NCBI GenBank assembly: GCA_046153875.1
Contig: JBJXFE010000063.1
Coordinates: 1 to 64,000 of the forward strand
DNA: 64,000 nt
Direction: 5' to 3'
Source of the DNA: JBJXFE01 sp046153875
Lineage (GTDB): Bacteria; Planctomycetota; Phycisphaerae; Phycisphaerales; UBA1924
Positions 17,481 to 25,946 of this stretch are shown here, piece after piece (positions within the stretch are counted from its first letter, which is position 1; the number at the start of each line of letters is the position of its first letter). Below the pieces are notes generated by a model. That model was given only the letters and a program-made list of their open reading frames with translations. It did not search any database and was not told the DNA's origin. The translations under genes were made by a program, and so were the position numbers.

Positions 17481-17753
17481 CTATTCCGTGCCCGTCTTGG
17501 TCCCCGGCTGCCGGCTCATCTCTTCTCCGAGAGCGGTGTTCTTGGCGAACACGTCCGCTTCATCGGGCGTGAGGACGATCGGCTCCGGCCCGCGGCCCGC
17601 GCCCGCGTGCCAGGCGAAAAAGACTCCGGCGGCGATCAGCATGGCCACGGCCAGGGCCAGCTTGGCCGGTTCGCCACGCCGGGGCGCGGGGCGGGAGCCG
17701 GGCGTGCGGCCGATCGAAGCGAACGCGGGGTCGTCGAGGAGTGAACGCGGCAT
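17481..17753 (-). CDS. Single-helix membrane microprotein, paralogue A
   Basis: A 90-residue product. The ATG at 17753 has GGAGG about 9 nt upstream and aligns with the start of its neighbour (17902-18195). Both begin with x-x-RSLLDDPxFxxIGR, then a basic Gly/Pro linker, one membrane helix ending in AAGVxFAW, then a short acidic tail beginning TPDE or TADE. Predicted topology: basic N-terminus inside, tail outside. Probably last gene of a leftward operon permease - paralogue B - paralogue A. Function unknown. Confidence 0.75.
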   Translation of the reverse strand: MPRSLLDDPAFASIGRTPGSRPAPRRGEPAKLALAVAMLIAAGVFFAWHAGAGRGPEPIVLTPDEADVFAKNTALGEEMSRQPGTKTGTE

Positions 17754-17901
17754 GGCGAAACCTCCGAATCGGTCCGGGCGCGTGAAACCACGGCGCACAG
17801 AAAGCGCGTCGGGGCGTCCGGGGAAACCGCTCGATCACCGTCCGAGGCAGAACGCCCCGAGCGGATGGAACATGCCGTAACGGAACGAGGCCCGTCGGCG
17901 T

Positions 17902-18195
17902 TCAGTCGCCGCCGAGCTGAATGTCGGGCCGCTTCATGTCTTCCTTCGACTTCTTGACGCTCTCGTCGAAGGTCTTCTGCTCGTCGGCGGTCATCTGAAT
18001 CCCCGGCGGTGTGGACGACGTGCCGGGGAGGAGCTCCATGTACCAGGCGAAGAGGACGCCCGCCGCGACGAAGAGCCCGATGGCCAGGAAGAGTTTGGTC
18101 TTCTCGACGTTGCTGCCCCCGCCGCCGCCGCGCTTGCCGCCCTTGCCCCGACCGATCGCCTCGAAACGCGGATCATCAAGGAGAGAACGTCCCAT
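17902..18195 (-). CDS. Single-helix membrane microprotein, paralogue B
   Basis: A 97-residue product with AGGAGA about 9 nt before the ATG at 18195. It shares the RSLLDDPRFEAIGR N-terminus with paralogue A (17481-17753), followed by a Gly/Lys-rich linker, a membrane helix at about 34-54 (LFLAIGLFVAAGVLFAW) and a hydrophilic tail rich in Lys, Asp and Glu. It lies 105 nt downstream of an ABC-2 permease gene on the same strand. It may be an accessory subunit of that permease; this is inference from position only. Confidence 0.78.
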   Translation of the reverse strand: MGRSLLDDPRFEAIGRGKGGKRGGGGGSNVEKTKLFLAIGLFVAAGVLFAWYMELLPGTSSTPPGIQMTADEQKTFDESVKKSKEDMKRPDIQLGGD

Positions 18196-18300
18196 CGTGT
18201 GGTTCTCCTGCGTTGGGCCCGGCGGCGAACGCGCCGGGTGCGGCGTGCGTCGCCGCGAGGACTTCCTGAATACTACCCCATGATTCGGTTCGGGGCGCGT

Positions 18301-19656
18301 TCAACCCACATCGCGTTTCTGGAAGAGGACGACCCCCAACCCGAGCCACGCCGTGATCTGGAAGACGCCGTAGACCCCGATGAGCCCGAGGTGGAACAAC
18401 GGTACAGGCCGATTCTGCGTCACCGCGTCGGGCAGCCAGAACGAATGCATGTTCGGAACGACCCCCCACACCGCGAGGGCCACCGGGCTGATCCGGGTCG
18501 GCGCGGCGAAGATGTAGTCGCCGTTCCGGGGCGGCTGGCCCACCCGGACAGCCTCGTGCCCGATGTTCCGCACCGTGAGGACCCGCCCCTCCACCGCCGT
18601 CACCACCAGCGCCGGCGCCGTGTTCTCGGACATCATGGCCTGCTCGCTCTTCGGGTCGCCGGTGTAGGGCGTGAAGCTCGGCGACGTCATGGGAAAGCCG
18701 TTGGGCGACGGGCCGTACAGGAACGGCATACCGACGCGCACACTCGCCGAACTCTGGGCCTGAAGCGTGACGAGGAGGGTGGCGCCCGGTGTATTGAACG
18801 CGGCCTCGGACACCACCGGCGACACCGCGGACTCGATCAGTCCCACATGGTGGTTGCGGAACGCGCGTCGGCCGAAGTAGTGGTTCGAGAGCAGCCCGCC
18901 GAGAAACACGCCGACGCACACGACGATGGTCATGACCTGCCCGAGCCGGGTGGACACGGACGCGGCGACCGCCGTCAGCACCATGAGCGCGATGACCAGG
19001 GCGGCGCACGCCGTTGCCACCTGGGGTTTGAAGTCCGTCCCCGGCGGCTGGAGGTTCCATTTCTTGCCCAGGCACAGCACGCCCGCATAGGCCAGGAGCA
19101 TCAGCGGCGCCATGGTGAGCATCGACGCCTGCGAGAAATGCCAGCCGTAGAGGTAGTTCCCGACGACCCCGACGCCGATGGCCAGCAGAGCCGCCCCGAA
19201 CCCGAAGACGATGACCGGACCGTCCAGGTCGTCGGCGGCGGTGGACATCACCTCGTGCCGGAGGCTGAGCATCAGGAACAGGAGCATGAGGAGCACGGCG
19301 ACGAGGATGGCGCCGGCCACGCCCAGGAACTTTCCGACCACCAGAGCCGGGCGGGCCACCGGCTTGCTCACCACCGTCAGGACCGTCTTGTTCTCGATCT
19401 CGCGGGACATCACCGCGGTCGCGACGAAGGCGGCCAGCAACATCCCGAACGTGAACACGCTCGCCATCCCGATCTCAAGGAGCTGTTTGTTGTCCCCGTG
19501 GACCTCGGCGCTGGTCGAGTAGCCCATCGAGAACGCGGTGGACCAGGTGATGAAGACCTGGAAGACCCCCGCGAGCAGGACCAGCACGAAGAAAATCGGC
19601 TGACGGATGCTCTCCACGAGGGCGTTGCGCGCGATGGCAAGAAGCTGCTGGAGCAT
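18301..19656 (-). CDS. ABC-2 type transporter permease
   Basis: A 451-residue membrane protein. An N-terminal amphipathic segment (ARNALVESIRQP) leads into a first helix, followed by a hydrophilic stretch and the ABC-2 hallmark MSREIENKTVLTVVSKPVARPALVVGK with a helix after it. Further helices lie at about 115-250. A soluble loop of about 120 residues comes next, and the last helix is near the C-terminus. No ATPase is in its own operon. The nearest ABC ATPase (24723-25946) belongs to the divergent operon and could serve both. A promoter-like element lies at 19770-19798. Confidence 0.87.
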   Translation of the reverse strand: MLQQLLAIARNALVESIRQPIFFVLVLLAGVFQVFITWSTAFSMGYSTSAEVHGDNKQLLEIGMASVFTFGMLLAAFVATAVMSREIENKTVLTVVSKPVARPALVVGKFLGVAGAILVAVLLMLLFLMLSLRHEVMSTAADDLDGPVIVFGFGAALLAIGVGVVGNYLYGWHFSQASMLTMAPLMLLAYAGVLCLGKKWNLQPPGTDFKPQVATACAALVIALMVLTAVAASVSTRLGQVMTIVVCVGVFLGGLLSNHYFGRRAFRNHHVGLIESAVSPVVSEAAFNTPGATLLVTLQAQSSASVRVGMPFLYGPSPNGFPMTSPSFTPYTGDPKSEQAMMSENTAPALVVTAVEGRVLTVRNIGHEAVRVGQPPRNGDYIFAAPTRISPVALAVWGVVPNMHSFWLPDAVTQNRPVPLFHLGLIGVYGVFQITAWLGLGVVLFQKRDVG

Positions 19657-20090
19657 CGTGGCTTTGGGGGTGCGCCGTGAGGCCCGGCGCGGCCGGGCGG
19701 GAGGCCTCGGTGTGTCCTGTCGGGTCCGGTGGGCGGCGCGACCTCGGAAAAAAGTCGCGGGTCGGGACGAACATAGAGCCCCCGACGCCGTACTTCAACG
19801 TGCCGCACGGGCGCCGGGTTCGGTCGAACCCGCGACCCGCGGCGGATTTCGGGTTTCCCGGGCCGCCCACGAACGAGGGTGCAAGAGAGACAAGTGGACA
19901 GGGCGGACGGATGCCGCCACAATAGCACCCCCCGGGCGGGGTTCGGGCCGCGGTGTGGCAACCAGATTGCGCCACGGCCCGGGGGGACGAAGGACCGGTT
20001 CCGGTCCGCGCTCCACCGGGAGCGTGCGGCGGCGTGCGTCGCGCGGGTCCGGTCGGATGGGTCGTGTCGGGTCTACAGCCGCGGGGTTCG
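19657..20090. other. Divergent control region of the ABC permease and SPFH operon
   Basis: 434 nt without a gene on either strand. It includes one promoter-like element toward the permease (19770-19798). Next to it is a minus-strand hairpin, GCGAC and GTCGC arms around a T-rich loop, at about 19747-19767. No clear promoter or strong RBS is visible for the plus-strand ATG at 20091. Confidence 0.5.
19770..19798 (-). promoter_or_regulatory. Sigma70-like promoter of the ABC permease gene
   Basis: On the minus strand, TTGAAG (19793-19798), a 17-nt spacer and TATGTT (19770-19775). The leader to the ATG at 19656 would be about 110 nt. Confidence 0.4.
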
Positions 20091-22202
20091 ATGAAAGCCG
20101 ACTTCCTGAGTTACCGGCGGGCCTCCAGCCGATCCCTGCTCGGGCTCACGCTCCAGTTGCTCATGGGGCTGGGGCTGCTGGTGTACGCGGTGTACGCGCG
20201 CGACGGGGCGGCGCTGACGGCGTCGTGGTTCGTGCTGCTCGGTTCGTTCGTGTGGTTCAGCCTCGCGCTGGTGTATGACCAGCACCGGCGCGAGCGGCTC
20301 GAGGCGATGGAGGCCGAGGCTTTCGCCGCGTCGGATGCCGCCGCCGCCAGCGTGTTCGAGGGCGCGGGCGGGGAGCTGCGCATCGCCGCCAAGCGGCTGC
20401 GGGCGATGTACAGGTATTACGTTCCCGCCGCGGGGCTCGTGCTCGGCGGGGTCATGCTCGGGGTGGGGTTGTGGCGGTTCGACGCGGTGCGCGGGCTGTT
20501 CGCGCCCGAGGAGTTCGCCCGGCGCGCTCCGTCGGTCCACCCGGCGGCGGGCATGGCGATCGGTGTGGCGTGCGCCTTCATCGGGTTCGTCTTCGCGCGC
20601 TACATCGCGGGGATGGCCAAGCAGAAGGTCTGGGAAAACCTGCGGGCCGGGGCCGCGGCGTCGGTAGGGGCGGCTCTCGCCGGGGCGGCCCTCGCCGTGG
20701 GGCACTTCGTCGACTACGCCGGGCCGGACGTGGTCCTGCGGACCCTCGCCGTCGTGATGCCGCTGGTGATGGCGGTGGTGGGCGGTGAGTTCCTGGTCTA
20801 CCTCGTGCTGGAGCTCTACCGCCCGCGCAAGCCGGGTGAGTTCGCCAAGCCCGCGTTCGACTCGCGCATCCTCGGGTTCGTGGCGGCGCCGGACCTGGTC
20901 GCCCGCTCGGTGGGCGACGCCGTCAGCTACCAACTCGGGCAGGATATCACGTCCACGTGGGGGTACCGGCTCATCGTCCGGACGTGGCGTCCCCTGATCC
21001 TGCTGGGGATCGTGGTCGCGTGGCTGCTGACAAGCCTGGTCGTCATCCAGCCCCACCAGAAGGGGCTCGTGCTGCGGTTCGGGCGGCTGGTCGGCGAGTT
21101 CGGGCCGGGGCTGCACGTGAAGCTGCCGTGGCCGATCGACCGCGTTGAAGTGCCCGTGTACGAGACCCGCGACCCGCGCGGGCGGGTCACGTCCTCGGTC
21201 TCGACCGCGACCGGGCTGCGGGTGCTGAACGTTGGCACCGCGCCCGTCCCCGGCAACAAACCCATCCTCTGGATCGAGCCGCACGGAACCGAGGAGACCT
21301 TCTTCCTCGTCCGCCCGGCGGGGAGCGCGTCGGCCGGCGACGGTTCGGCCTCCGGCGCCGCGCGGGACGTGGCGCTCGCCGCGGCCGAAGTCCCCGTGAT
21401 GTTCTCCGTCGAGGGCAACATCACCGCGTACGAGAGTCTGGGTCCGCCGGAGACGCGCGACCGATACCTGGCGGCCGTCGCGCGCCGCGAACTCATGCGG
21501 TACATGGCGACGCTGACGATCCACGACGTGCTTTCCGGGCGGCGCGCCGAGATGGCCGAGGTGCTGCGCCGCCGGATCACCGACGCGTTCACGCGCATCA
21601 ACCCGGGGGGCGGCGCGCCGGTCGTGAACGTGGTGTACGTCGGGGTCGAGGGCGTCCACCCGCCGCAGGGCACCAACTCCGAGCTCACCCGGGCGTACGA
21701 GCAGGTGGTGGGGCAGGAACAGAAGCGGCAGGCGGCGATCCTGGACGCGGAGCGGGCCGCGATCGGAACCCTGACGAGCGCCGCCGGGAGCGTCGAGCTG
21801 GCCCGCCGGATCGCGGCGGAGATCGACGCGCTGGAGGCGATGCCGGCGACGCCCGAGGCCGACCGGGTCGAGCAGCGGCTCAAGATTGCCGGGCTGATCC
21901 GCACGGCCGGGGGCGAGGCGGCGGCTCTCATCAACCAGGCCAGCGCGGACCGCTGGACCCGTCACATGGGCGAGCGCGGTCGGCTCGCGGCGTACCGGGG
22001 TCTGCTGGAGTCGTACACGGCGGCCCCCGAGATCTTCCGGGCGTCGCTCTACTTTGACACGCTGCGCGACGCGATCCGGGGTGCTCGCCTGTACATCAGC
22101 GACCCCATCGCCAACCTGCACATGCGCGTGAACCTCGAGGACACCGGGACCGGCGCGGACGTCTTCAAACCAAGCGAAGGCGTGGAGAACAACCCTCAGT
22201 AG
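20091..22202 (+). CDS. hflK: Large multi-helix SPFH (HflK-like) protein
   Basis: A 703-residue protein, about 300 residues longer than E. coli HflK. The start at 20091 precedes the first helix; the frame to 19953 adds an Arg/Gly-rich stretch. Residues 1-320 hold about seven membrane helices. From about 322 comes an SPFH/band-7 domain (GLVLRFGRLVGEFGPGLHVKLPWPID), then a long helical region (about 540-660) typical of SPFH oligomers. SPFH proteins build ring-like membrane scaffolds; in E. coli HflK-HflC encloses FtsH. No FtsH gene is in this window. First gene of a six-gene operon, with 58 nt to the next. I use the symbol for family membership, not proven function. Confidence 0.85.
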   Translation: MKADFLSYRRASSRSLLGLTLQLLMGLGLLVYAVYARDGAALTASWFVLLGSFVWFSLALVYDQHRRERLEAMEAEAFAASDAAAASVFEGAGGELRIAAKRLRAMYRYYVPAAGLVLGGVMLGVGLWRFDAVRGLFAPEEFARRAPSVHPAAGMAIGVACAFIGFVFARYIAGMAKQKVWENLRAGAAASVGAALAGAALAVGHFVDYAGPDVVLRTLAVVMPLVMAVVGGEFLVYLVLELYRPRKPGEFAKPAFDSRILGFVAAPDLVARSVGDAVSYQLGQDITSTWGYRLIVRTWRPLILLGIVVAWLLTSLVVIQPHQKGLVLRFGRLVGEFGPGLHVKLPWPIDRVEVPVYETRDPRGRVTSSVSTATGLRVLNVGTAPVPGNKPILWIEPHGTEETFFLVRPAGSASAGDGSASGAARDVALAAAEVPVMFSVEGNITAYESLGPPETRDRYLAAVARRELMRYMATLTIHDVLSGRRAEMAEVLRRRITDAFTRINPGGGAPVVNVVYVGVEGVHPPQGTNSELTRAYEQVVGQEQKRQAAILDAERAAIGTLTSAAGSVELARRIAAEIDALEAMPATPEADRVEQRLKIAGLIRTAGGEAAALINQASADRWTRHMGERGRLAAYRGLLESYTAAPEIFRASLYFDTLRDAIRGARLYISDPIANLHMRVNLEDTGTGADVFKPSEGVENNPQ

Positions 22203-22225
22203 CCCGCGGCCCCATGCATCAACGC

Positions 22226-22242
22226 CCCGCCGCAGCGGCGGG
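22226..22242 (+). other. Intercistronic hairpin in the SPFH operon
   Basis: A 6-bp GC stem (CCCGCC with GGCGGG) with a 5-nt loop lies in the 58-nt gap between the first two SPFH genes. There is no T-tract, so it is more likely an mRNA stability or processing element than a terminator. Confidence 0.35.
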
Positions 22243-22260
22243 TGAGCCAGGAGTGAACCC

Positions 22261-23304
22261 GTGCGACGCTTCCTGATCTACGCCGTGGCCGTCGTCTTCG
22301 CCGCGGCCCTGCTCTCGCGCATGTGCGCGTACACCGTGCGATTCACGGAAGCGGCGATCCTGACCACCTTCGGCAAGGCCGACCAGGACACCGGGGCGAA
22401 GAAGAAGCCCGGGCTGTACTTCAAGTGGCCCCAGCCGATCCAGAGCGTGACGAAGTACGACACGCGGGCCCGGTACGTCGAGTCGCGGATGGAGCAGCTC
22501 CAGACCGCGGACGACCGCCTGCTCGTGGTCCAGGCCTATTGCACGTGGAAGGTGGACGACCCGCTCAAGTTCTTCCAGCGATACTCGAGCGCCGGCGAGC
22601 GCGCCGCGGACCACTACGCGAAGGCGACGGAGGAACTCCAGAGCAACCTGCGCTCGGCGATGGGCGAGCTGAGCCGCTACCGGATGGACGAGCTGTTCAC
22701 GGTCCGGGGCGAGGACTCGAAGCTGTCCGAGCTTGAGTCGCGGATGGTGGCCGTCCTGGGCCCGACACTGCTGGAGCAGTCCGGGCGGAAGATGGTGGAC
22801 GTGGGGATCAGCCGGATCCAGTTGCCCGAGGCCACCACGGCCGAGGTCTTCAACACGATGCGCGCGGACCGCAGCCGCCTGATCCAGGAGCTCCAGGGGC
22901 GCGGCACGGCCGAGGCGCAGCGCATCAAGTCGGAGGCGGACAAGAACGCCGAGCGCATCCGTGCGTTCGCCCGCGCCTACGCCGACGAGATCCGTCGCCA
23001 GGGCGACGAGGAGGCCACGCAGTACGTCCGGCAGATGGGCGAGAACCCCGAGCTGGCGATTTTCCTGAAGAACATGGAGTTCATCCGCGAGCTGCTGGCG
23101 ATCCGCGCCACGTTGTTCTTCGACACGCAGATGCCCGGGTTCAAGGCGCTCTCGCCCGGCGCGCTGCGGGACGCCGAGCAAGGCAAGATGCCCGGCGTCG
23201 GCGGGATCGTCGGCGCCGAGCCGCCGGAACCACGCGCCGAAGCCGAGAAGCCCCAGGATGAGCCGCGCGCCGCCGCGCCACCCCCGGGCGGAGGCGGGCG
23301 GTGA
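22261..23304 (+). CDS. hflC: SPFH protein, HflC-like
   Basis: A 347-residue protein, near the usual HflC length. The GTG at 22261 has CAGGAG (22248-22253) 7 nt upstream. One membrane helix at about 4-20 is followed by the SPFH domain (AILTTFGKAD...GLYFKWPQPIQSV), then an extended helical region (about 190-270: RLIQELQGRGTAEAQRIKSEAD) and a Pro/Ala-rich tail. It likely forms a hetero-oligomer with the preceding HflK-like protein, as HflK and HflC do. Its end overlaps the next gene by 4 nt (GTGA), implying translational coupling. Confidence 0.9.
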   Translation: MRRFLIYAVAVVFAAALLSRMCAYTVRFTEAAILTTFGKADQDTGAKKKPGLYFKWPQPIQSVTKYDTRARYVESRMEQLQTADDRLLVVQAYCTWKVDDPLKFFQRYSSAGERAADHYAKATEELQSNLRSAMGELSRYRMDELFTVRGEDSKLSELESRMVAVLGPTLLEQSGRKMVDVGISRIQLPEATTAEVFNTMRADRSRLIQELQGRGTAEAQRIKSEADKNAERIRAFARAYADEIRRQGDEEATQYVRQMGENPELAIFLKNMEFIRELLAIRATLFFDTQMPGFKALSPGALRDAEQGKMPGVGGIVGAEPPEPRAEAEKPQDEPRAAAPPPGGGGR

Positions 23305-24716
23305 GCCAGCTTCCTTCCGATCCGATCCGGCCCCAGGGCGGCCCCGGGCACCGTCCGGCCCGCGTCGACCTGCGCGCCGCTGGTCAGGAACCGGGTGATT
23401 CGGCCGCGCTGCTCGATCCGGCACACCAATCGCTGGCCGACGCGCTGCGGATCACGTTCTACCTGCTGATGACCGGGCTCGTCGCGGTCTTCGGGCTCTT
23501 CCTGCTCAGCGGGTTCCAGACGGTGAAGGAGGGCGAGGTCGGGGTGCGGCTGCTCTTCGGCGAGCCGATGGCGGAAGGGGACCTCGAGCCGGGCTTCCGC
23601 TTCAGCTTCCCGTACCCGTTGGGTGAGTTGATCCGCGTGCCCGCCGCATCCCCGACGACCGCAATCGATGAGGCATTCTGGCCGCGGCTGACGGATCAGC
23701 AGAAGATCGCGCCGATGTCGCAGCTGGTGGCGTCCAAACCGCAGCTCAAGCCGGGCGAGGACGGGTCGCTGCTGACCGCAGACCGGGCCATCGCCCATGC
23801 GAAGTGGTCGGTGAGCTACCGTCGCACGCGCCCGCGCGACACCATCCGCAACATCGCGGGCCCGGAGCAGGAAGTGCTGATCGTCCGCGCGGCCGTGGAG
23901 CGGGCCGTCGTCCACGCCGTCGCGCAGACCCCGATCGACGAGTTTCTCAAACAGTCCGGCGAGGACAAGGGCGCCGTGGCGCGGCGGGCCCGCGAGGGCG
24001 CCCAGGCGATCCTGGACCGCATGGAGTCGGGGATCACGCTTGACCGGTTGACGCTGGACCAGCAGGCCCCGCCGTTCAGCGTGTACACCGAGTTCACGAA
24101 CGTCCAGTCCGCGGAGCAGCAGGCGGGGGTGGCCCGCGGCAAGGCCGAGGCCGACGCGCGGGACGTGCTCAACGCCGTCGCCGGCGGGGCGCACGGCCCT
24201 CTGATCGCGCGGATGGACGACTACGAACGGGCGATCGAGCGGGGCGACGAGTCCGCGCAGGCCGCCGCCCTGGACGCGGTGCTGGCGCTGATGGACGGCC
24301 GGTCGGCGTCGCCCGAGGGCTCGGATGAAACCGGCGGCGTCTCGGGCGAGGTCACGCGGATCCTCGACGAAGCCCGGCAGTACAAGACCAGCGTCGTCAC
24401 CCGGCGGCGGGCCGAGCTGGCGACCTTCCAGACCAAGCTCGCCCAGTACCGCACGAACCCGGCCGTGGTGATCCACGGCGACCTGGTGGATGCGGTCCGG
24501 GTGTTCCTGGCGCGCGAGAACGTCGAGAAGTTCCTGCTTCCGCCCGGCACCGACACGCTCGAGGTTCTCCTCTCGCGCGACCCGGAGTTCAGCAAGGCGA
24601 TCGAGCGGCGCATCCGCCAGCAGGAGCAGGAGCGGATCGACAGGGAACGCCGGGCCAAGCAGGCCGACGACCGGTTCAAGACCGACACCGAGACGCGCAA
24701 CGTGCGCGGAGACTGA
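23301..24716 (+). CDS. Third SPFH protein, HflK-like
   Basis: A 471-residue protein starting with a GTG that overlaps the preceding stop by 4 nt. A Pro-rich cytoplasmic N-terminus (about 1-50) leads to one membrane helix (about 52-75) and an SPFH domain beginning VKEGEVGVRLLFGEPM. The C-terminal half is charged coiled coil, ending in an Arg/Glu/Gln-rich segment. Three SPFH genes in a row are more than the usual hflK-hflC pair, and the low similarity between them suggests distinct positions in one assembly. The next gene, an ABC ATPase, starts 6 nt after the stop. Confidence 0.87.
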   Translation: MSQLPSDPIRPQGGPGHRPARVDLRAAGQEPGDSAALLDPAHQSLADALRITFYLLMTGLVAVFGLFLLSGFQTVKEGEVGVRLLFGEPMAEGDLEPGFRFSFPYPLGELIRVPAASPTTAIDEAFWPRLTDQQKIAPMSQLVASKPQLKPGEDGSLLTADRAIAHAKWSVSYRRTRPRDTIRNIAGPEQEVLIVRAAVERAVVHAVAQTPIDEFLKQSGEDKGAVARRAREGAQAILDRMESGITLDRLTLDQQAPPFSVYTEFTNVQSAEQQAGVARGKAEADARDVLNAVAGGAHGPLIARMDDYERAIERGDESAQAAALDAVLALMDGRSASPEGSDETGGVSGEVTRILDEARQYKTSVVTRRRAELATFQTKLAQYRTNPAVVIHGDLVDAVRVFLARENVEKFLLPPGTDTLEVLLSRDPEFSKAIERRIRQQEQERIDRERRAKQADDRFKTDTETRNVRGD

Positions 24717-24722
24717 CGCGGC

Positions 24723-25946
24723 ATGATCTCCCCCGACGCACACCCCACGCCGTCCAAGACTTTCGGGGCCCCGGTGATCGCGTGCCAGGGCTTGACCAAG
24801 GTTTTCAAGGACTTCTGGCTGCGCACCCGGGCCGCCGCGGTCGAATCGCTCACCTTCGAGGTGAGGGCTCACGAGGTCTTCGGCCTGCTCGGGCCGAACG
24901 GCTCGGGCAAGAGCACGACCATCAAGATCATCCTCGGTCTTCTGCACGCGACGTCCGGGCGCGTGAGCGTGTTCGGCAAGCCCCCGACCGACGTGATCGT
25001 GAAGAAGCGGATCGGCTACCTGCCCGAGGAGTCGTACCTCTACCCGTTCCTGAACGCCCGCGAGACACTGGACTACTACGCCAAGCTCTTCGAGCTCGAG
25101 CGGTCGGTGCGCCGGCGCCGCGTGGACGAGCTGCTCGACATGGTGGGGCTGGCCGGGGCGCAGCACCGCCCGGTGCGGGAGTATTCCAAGGGCATGCAGC
25201 GGCGCATCGGGATCGCCCAGGCGCTGATCAACGACCCCGACCTCCTGATCCTCGACGAGCCGACCACGGGCCTGGACCCGATCGGCACGCGCCAGATCAA
25301 GGACCTCATCATCGCGCTGGGGCGGCGCGGCAAGACCGTGCTGCTGTCCAGCCACCTGCTCTCGGACGTCGAGGACTGTGTGGACCGGATGGTGATCCTG
25401 TACGGCGGGCGGGTCCGGGCCGAGGGCACGTGCGAGTCGCTGCTGGAGGCCCGCGGGCGCACGGCGATCGAGACCGACGTGCTCGACGAGCCGACCCTGG
25501 CCGAGATCGACCGCGTCGTGCGCGAGCGCTCGGGCGGCGAGAAGGCCGTCCTCCGCGTCTCGCACCCGCGGCAGAAGCTCGAGGATCTCTTCATCGACAT
25601 CGTCGAGAAGGCTCGCGAGGAGAAGCTGGCCACGTCGGGCGCGACCTACGGCGGGATGACGGCGTCGTTCCTGCGGGCGGATGAGCCCGGCGGCGCGCAG
25701 CTCATCGATCGGCTCACGCGCGAGGAGCCGCCACCGGCCGCGCCGGCGGTCGGGCGCGCGCCCGACGCTCCGCGCGACGTGATCGGTTCGCTGCTGGCCG
25801 GTGAGAGGCCCCCGCCGCCCGAGGCGGAGCGCCCCGCGGTGCGCGTCCGGGCGCCGGTGGAGCCCGTGGACACCTCCGAGGTCGATCGTTCGGTGGTGGA
25901 CGCGCTGCTCAACCCGAAGGACGACCGCGCGGAGCCCAAGCCGTGA
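24723..25946 (+). CDS. ABC transporter ATP-binding protein
   Basis: A 407-residue protein. The nucleotide-binding domain spans about 18-245: Walker A GPNGSGKST (57-65), signature YSKGMQ (154-159) in place of LSGGQ, Walker B LLILDEP (174-180), and the switch His in LSSHLLSD. Residues about 300-407 form a Pro/Arg/Glu-rich extension absent from minimal ABC ATPases. It should energise the ABC-2 permease encoded next, whose GTG start overlaps its stop by 4 nt. It may also serve the divergent permease at 18301-19656. The cargo is unknown; the domain type is that of exporters acting on polysaccharides, lipids or drugs. Confidence 0.95.
   Translation: MISPDAHPTPSKTFGAPVIACQGLTKVFKDFWLRTRAAAVESLTFEVRAHEVFGLLGPNGSGKSTTIKIILGLLHATSGRVSVFGKPPTDVIVKKRIGYLPEESYLYPFLNARETLDYYAKLFELERSVRRRRVDELLDMVGLAGAQHRPVREYSKGMQRRIGIAQALINDPDLLILDEPTTGLDPIGTRQIKDLIIALGRRGKTVLLSSHLLSDVEDCVDRMVILYGGRVRAEGTCESLLEARGRTAIETDVLDEPTLAEIDRVVRERSGGEKAVLRVSHPRQKLEDLFIDIVEKAREEKLATSGATYGGMTASFLRADEPGGAQLIDRLTREEPPPAAPAVGRAPDAPRDVIGSLLAGERPPPPEAERPAVRVRAPVEPVDTSEVDRSVVDALLNPKDDRAEPKP

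Noticed and set aside
20073..22121. 682-codon minus-strand frame opposite the large SPFH gene
   Set aside because: Composition is typical antisense shadow (Arg/His/Pro-rich); the plus strand has SPFH and membrane helices.
22977..25565. 862-codon minus-strand frame across three genes
   Set aside because: Spans gene boundaries on the opposite strand where real domains are clear; no recognisable domain.
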